The notes beneath the pieces are model-generated. The model saw only the letters and a list, made by a program, of their open reading frames with translations. It did no database searches and was not told the origin of the DNA. From an uncultured Burkholderiaceae bacterium (GTDB lineage: Bacteria; Pseudomonadota; Gammaproteobacteria; Burkholderiales; Burkholderiaceae): DNA of 7,935 bases. Both the position numbers and the translations under genes were made by a program. The DNA is taken from positions 1 through 7,935 of the forward strand of contig CALMPB010000459.1 in the NCBI GenBank assembly GCA_937871985.1, in the 5' to 3' direction. This document shows, in pieces, positions 5,418 to 7,935 of this stretch (position 1 is the first letter of the stretch; the number at the start of each line of letters is the position of its first letter).

Positions 5418-6585
5418 AAATGTCGAACAAAATCAATTGGTTAGCGGGGATGGGTGGGTCCGGCTGGGATCGATCGGGCTGCAAGGCGCATGAAACCTCG
5501 GTTTTCTCGAAGACCGAGACCGACAGGATCTGTAGGCAGGTATACAGCGAAGCATCGAGATGAAGCTCCTTTTTGACAATGGCAATCAGCACGTAGGTGG
5601 CCACGGCGCACCAGATCTGCGTCTTCACGGCGTTCTCGCTGGTGCCCAGGAAACGCTTGATGCGCAGGTGCTGCTTGATCCACTTGAAGAACAGCTCGAC
5701 CTGCCAGCGGTTCTTGTACAGCGCGGCAATCGTCAGAGCCGGCAAGGCCGTGTTGTTGGTCAGGAACACCAGCGTCTTGCCCGACTCCGGGTCCTTGAAG
5801 CGAACGCGCCGAAGATGCTCCGGGTAGTTCTTGGCCGAGTAGAAACCATTGAGCATGACGCGCTGATCGCAGATCACGCCGCTGGCTCGGTCCGTCGGGG
5901 CCGAGGAGACCCGCCGCGCATCCATGCCCACCTTGGCGCGCGTAACGAAGAAGGCGCCGGCCTGATGCATCGCGTACAAGCGCGCGAAGTCCAGGTAGCC
6001 GCGATCCATCACGTAGAAGGCCCCAGCCTCCACCGGCAGGATGTCCAGCACATTGACATCGTGCAGCTTGCCGTCGCTGATGTGAATGAAGGCCGGAATC
6101 GAGCCACGCAGGTCCAGCAGCGTGTGCAGTTTGATCGCGGCCTTGGTGGAGCGAAACGGTGCCCAGTTGAACACGCTCAGGCACAGATCGATGGTGGTGG
6201 CGTCCAACGCATAGACGCTGGCATCGAGCTCCAGCACCGAAGGCTCCTGGGCATACAGAGCTCTGGCGCGGGCGATCAGCCGCTGAGCCAGCGCATGGTA
6301 GATGCGCCAGTCGCGCAGGTTCAACGCATCGGCCAGCGTCGAGCGCGCCGGCGCGGCCTTCAGGCCCATGTGAAACAGCTTGGCTTGGTTGGCCGCCAGG
6401 CAGGCCTCGATATCGCGCAGCGACTCGCGCCAGGTGAGCTGGGCGAAGGCCATAACACGAAACAAATCGGCGCAGCCCAGAGTGCGCACACCGGCATCGC
6501 CCTTGTGCCGCTCGATGATGCGTGTGAAGGTCTTCCACGGCACGAACTCCATCACCTGCGCAAACAGCGTCTTGCCCACGTTCAT
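5416..6585 (-). CDS. IS4-family DDE transposase
   Basis: This 389-residue, apparently intact transposase catalyses cut-and-paste movement of the element. The RNase H-like core is visible: first Asp in YALDATTID (D128), second in YVMDRGYLD (D194), and the Glu in YKNRWQVELFFKWIK (E297). The last motif fits the IS4 signature Y-(2)-R-(3)-E-(6)-K exactly (Y290, R293, E297, K304). The N-terminal approximately 75 residues resemble the DUF4372-type region found before the DDE core in this group, judged from memory. A GGAG site lies 6 nt before the ATG. The gene occupies nearly the whole element; its stop codon is inside the left inverted repeat, and a leader of about 140 bp separates its start from the right end. 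No frameshift or internal stop is seen. Confidence 0.95.
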   Translation of the reverse strand: MNVGKTLFAQVMEFVPWKTFTRIIERHKGDAGVRTLGCADLFRVMAFAQLTWRESLRDIEACLAANQAKLFHMGLKAAPARSTLADALNLRDWRIYHALAQRLIARARALYAQEPSVLELDASVYALDATTIDLCLSVFNWAPFRSTKAAIKLHTLLDLRGSIPAFIHISDGKLHDVNVLDILPVEAGAFYVMDRGYLDFARLYAMHQAGAFFVTRAKVGMDARRVSSAPTDRASGVICDQRVMLNGFYSAKNYPEHLRRVRFKDPESGKTLVFLTNNTALPALTIAALYKNRWQVELFFKWIKQHLRIKRFLGTSENAVKTQIWCAVATYVLIAIVKKELHLDASLYTCLQILSVSVFEKTEVSCALQPDRSQPDPPIPANQLILFDI

Positions 6586-6683
6586 GCGTCACTCCGGGTC
6601 GATCAAACCCGCAAGCATCGCAAATGGCCAATCTGAAATTCAAATCGTGGACACCCATGAAACCCTCGAAACCCGCATCAGCA

Positions 6684-6711
6684 TTGGCTTTGCGGCTCAC
6701 TGACCTCAAAT
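6684..6711 (+). promoter_or_regulatory. Candidate outward promoter at the IS right end
   Basis: TTGGCT (6684-6689; 4 of 6 match to -35) and TCAAAT (6706-6711; 4 of 6 match to -10) are separated by 16 bp. They read out of the element toward the LysR gene, whose ATG is 63 bp downstream. The match is moderate and could be chance. Confidence 0.3.
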
Positions 6712-6712
6712 A

Positions 6713-6727
6713 AACCGGACACTACTG
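6713..6727. repeat. Right terminal inverted repeat of the IS
   Basis: AACCGGACACTACTG is the exact reverse complement of the left terminal repeat at 5403-5417. Confidence 0.9.
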
Positions 6728-6736
6728 CCATGAGGC
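6728..6736. repeat. Right copy of the 9-bp IS target-site duplication
   Basis: CCATGAGGC, identical to 5394-5402, directly follows the right inverted repeat. It contains an ATG (6730) in frame with the LysR gene. The same ATG existed before the insertion, so it was not created by the IS. Confidence 0.9.
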
Positions 6737-6774
6737 GTATTCATGATGCGCCCCTGCGAGGACGAAGGCACCTG

Positions 6775-7683
6775 ATGATTGGCACGAACCGGAAGTTTGA
6801 TCTGAATCTGTTGCAGACGTTCGCCGCGTTGTTGCAGACCGGCCAGGTCACGCGTGCGGCCGCGCAGCTTGACGTATCCCAATCCGCCGTCAGCCATTCG
6901 CTGGCGGCGCTACGCCTGCATTTCGGCGATCCGTTGTTCGTCCGGTCTGGGCACTCGATGGCGCCGACCAGCCGAGCCTTGGCACTGAAGGAGCCGGTAG
7001 AGCGCATCCTGAGGGAGATTCAGGAAGGCGTTCACGCCCGTGCCACCTTCGATCCCGCCACCGCGTCTAGAACGTTCAAGATCAGTCTCACAGACTTGTC
7101 CGAGTATCTGTTCTTGGCCCCGTTGACGACCGCGCTGCGCGATATGGCGCCGGGATGTCGGCTTGCCTGTGTGCAGGCCAATACGCGAGACATCCCGCGC
7201 ATGCTTGAGAACGGCCAGCTGGACGTCGCGCTGGGATTACTGGGAATGCCTCGCGAGTTGCGGCAACAACGCCTATTCGGCTACGAGCTGGCGTGCATTG
7301 CCCGGCACAACCATCCGGTTTGCAAGGCGCGCGTTAGCAAGGCCCAGTTTCAGGAATTGCCTCACATCGCGATTAGCCGTACCGGCGAGCCCGAAGACCT
7401 CTTTGATCGTCAGCTCAATCGTGCGGGGCTCAAAAGGAACGTGGTGCTCAGCTTGTCGCACTACCTCATCGCTGCGCATGTAGTGGCAAGCACAGACCTC
7501 TTGTCCGTTCTTCCTGCGCCGGCCGTCAAGAGGCTGGCGCTGCAATTCAACATCCGCCAGCTCAAGATGGGATTCCAGACGCCGTCATTCGTCTCCACTA
7601 TGTACTGGCACGAGAGGTTTCACCGGGATCCAGGCGCAGCATGGTTTCGCTCCTTGACCACGGACTTCTGTCGCGCAGGCTGA
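6775..7683 (+). CDS. LysR-type transcriptional regulator, NahR/NodD/PnbR-like group
   Basis: The protein has 302 residues, the usual family length. It is a cytoplasmic DNA-binding regulator that senses a small effector, often an aromatic acid in this subgroup, and typically activates a divergent operon. The winged helix-turn-helix is at residues 8-65: FDLNLLQTFAAL, then VTRAAAQLDVSQSAVSHSL and FGDPLFVR. The rest is a periplasmic-binding-protein-like effector domain. The C-terminal YWHERFHRDP (277-286) followed by WFRSL is characteristic of the NahR/NodD/PnbR-like group. The start at 6775 was chosen because AAGG lies 6 nt upstream and LysR proteins begin just before the FDLNLL motif. An in-frame ATG at 6730 lies inside the IS target duplication and lacks a ribosome site. 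It is divergent from Bug protein C, its likely target, but the IS now separates the two. The gene itself is intact. Confidence 0.93.
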   Translation: MIGTNRKFDLNLLQTFAALLQTGQVTRAAAQLDVSQSAVSHSLAALRLHFGDPLFVRSGHSMAPTSRALALKEPVERILREIQEGVHARATFDPATASRTFKISLTDLSEYLFLAPLTTALRDMAPGCRLACVQANTRDIPRMLENGQLDVALGLLGMPRELRQQRLFGYELACIARHNHPVCKARVSKAQFQELPHIAISRTGEPEDLFDRQLNRAGLKRNVVLSLSHYLIAAHVVASTDLLSVLPAPAVKRLALQFNIRQLKMGFQTPSFVSTMYWHERFHRDPGAAWFRSLTTDFCRAG

Positions 7684-7687
7684 GCGG

Positions 7688-7700
7688 GACGAATCCTGTG
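7688..7700. repeat. Near-perfect 13-bp direct repeat, copy 1
   Basis: GACGAATCCTGTG here and GACCAATCCTGTG at 7923-7935 differ at one base. Copy 1 lies five bases after the LysR stop; copy 2 is at the window edge and may extend beyond it. Confidence 0.4.
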
Positions 7701-7762
7701 CGCTAGCAACTTCCGCCAGGTGACGACGGCTCGACTCCGCAGTACGCGCGACGAAAAGCGGG

Positions 7763-7786
7763 GCACCTAGGGGAAACCCGGGGTGC
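7763..7786. terminator. GAAA-tetraloop hairpin downstream of the LysR gene
   Basis: GCACC-TA-GGG-GAAA-CCC-GG-GGTGC forms two stems of 5 and 3 bp around a small internal loop, 80 bp after the LysR stop. No T-run follows, so it would be a stabilising 3' structure or weak terminator rather than a classic intrinsic terminator. Confidence 0.3.
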
Positions 7787-7922
7787 GGGCTGAGTGGCTA
7801 GGCATGTTTCGCGCGTCCGGCGGGGGGGTGGCGGGTATACCGGGCCGGCATGGGATGAGCCCCAAGCGGTATTGGACGCGCTTTTCGAGCTTCAGTAGGC
7901 TGACGAAGCGGAGAAACAAGCA

Positions 7923-7935
7923 GACCAATCCTGTG
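7923..7935. repeat. Near-perfect 13-bp direct repeat, copy 2 (at window edge)
   Basis: GACCAATCCTGTG matches copy 1 at 7688-7700 at 12 of 13 positions. The window ends within or at the end of it. Confidence 0.35.

Larger units (their letters stand above)
5403..6727 (-). mobile_element. Complete IS4-family insertion sequence, 1325 bp
   Basis: The element is bounded by perfect 15-bp terminal inverted repeats, CAGTAGTGTCCGGTT (5403-5417) and its reverse complement (6713-6727). It is flanked by an exact 9-bp direct duplication (5394-5402 and 6728-6736). It carries a single full-length DDE transposase gene on the minus strand whose TAA stop lies within the left inverted repeat. There is no passenger gene. 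Intact ends, intact target duplication and an undamaged transposase indicate a recent, probably still mobile insertion. I cannot assign an ISfinder name. It sits between the Bug C gene and the LysR regulator. Confidence 0.93.
7684..7935. other. Right-hand tail without a recognised gene
   Basis: No conserved protein is recognised. A plus-strand frame is open from the TAG at 7768-7770 to the window edge (possible starts GTG 7783 or ATG 7804), encoding a basic Gly/Arg-rich peptide that includes SPKRYWTRF and ends NKQTNPV. The minus strand also has frames open to the edge. None has a clear ribosome site or recognised motif, so coding is doubtful. The region contains a GAAA-loop hairpin (7763-7786), a G7 run and a 13-bp near-repeat at its two ends. 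Confidence 0.4.

Noticed and set aside
5441..6709. Long open frames overlapping the transposase on both strands (for example 5441-6709 minus and 5560-6636 plus)
   Set aside because: They are GC-driven shadows of the DDE transposase gene, with low-complexity Arg/Gly/Ala translation and no recognisable motif.
5403..6727. The IS as part of a composite transposon carrying the catabolic block
   Set aside because: Only one copy is in the window and its 9-bp duplication flanks this single element directly, which indicates a simple insertion. A second copy outside the window cannot be excluded but is not needed.
6730..6774. Longer LysR form starting at the ATG inside the IS target duplication
   Set aside because: It has no ribosome site, the family normally starts close to the FDLNLL motif, and the ATG at 6775 has AAGG at proper spacing.

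Overview
The window looks like betaproteobacterial chromosome, most likely Burkholderiales. The reasons are a GC-rich coding style, three stand-alone Bug/TctC-type (TTT family) periplasmic binding proteins within 5 kb, a NahR/NodD-like LysR regulator and an IS4-family insertion sequence. No rRNA, tRNA, CRISPR array or phage gene was seen. The genus cannot be fixed from the sequence alone.

Layout: from the left edge to about 5108 every gene lies on the minus strand, so transcription runs right to left. In transcription order they are Bug protein C (4137-5108), Bug protein B (2965-3948), a CYP199A-like cytochrome P450 (1635-2870), Bug protein A (379-1374), and the first 121 codons of a 4-hydroxyphenylpyruvate dioxygenase-like enzyme that runs off the left edge (1-364). 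A LysR-type regulator (6775-7683, plus strand) is divergent from this block. A complete 1325-bp IS4-family element (5403-6727) lies between the block and the regulator. It has perfect 15-bp terminal inverted repeats and an exact 9-bp target duplication (CCATGAGGC). The last 250 bp hold no convincing gene.

Function: a P450 of the para-substituted aromatic acid type, an HPPD-like dioxygenase, binding proteins for organic or aromatic acids and a divergent aromatic-type LysR regulator fit a catabolic island for an aromatic carboxylate. In this model the ligand is captured in the periplasm, oxidised or O-demethylated by the P450, and possibly fed to the homogentisate route. No TctA/TctB membrane subunits and no ferredoxin or ferredoxin reductase are present, so transport and electron-transfer partners must be encoded elsewhere. 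The pathway is inference; the individual families are well supported.

The most notable points are the following. The IS sits directly after the best candidate -10 box of the LysR gene, cutting the regulator off from its ancestral promoter, and may supply an outward promoter. A repeat-dense spacer lies upstream of Bug protein B, with a C10 run, four tandem heptamers and two hairpins, and could be phase-variable. The P450 appears to keep two and lack two of the four carboxylate-contact residues known in CYP199A4. I did not find evidence for a wholly new class of system.
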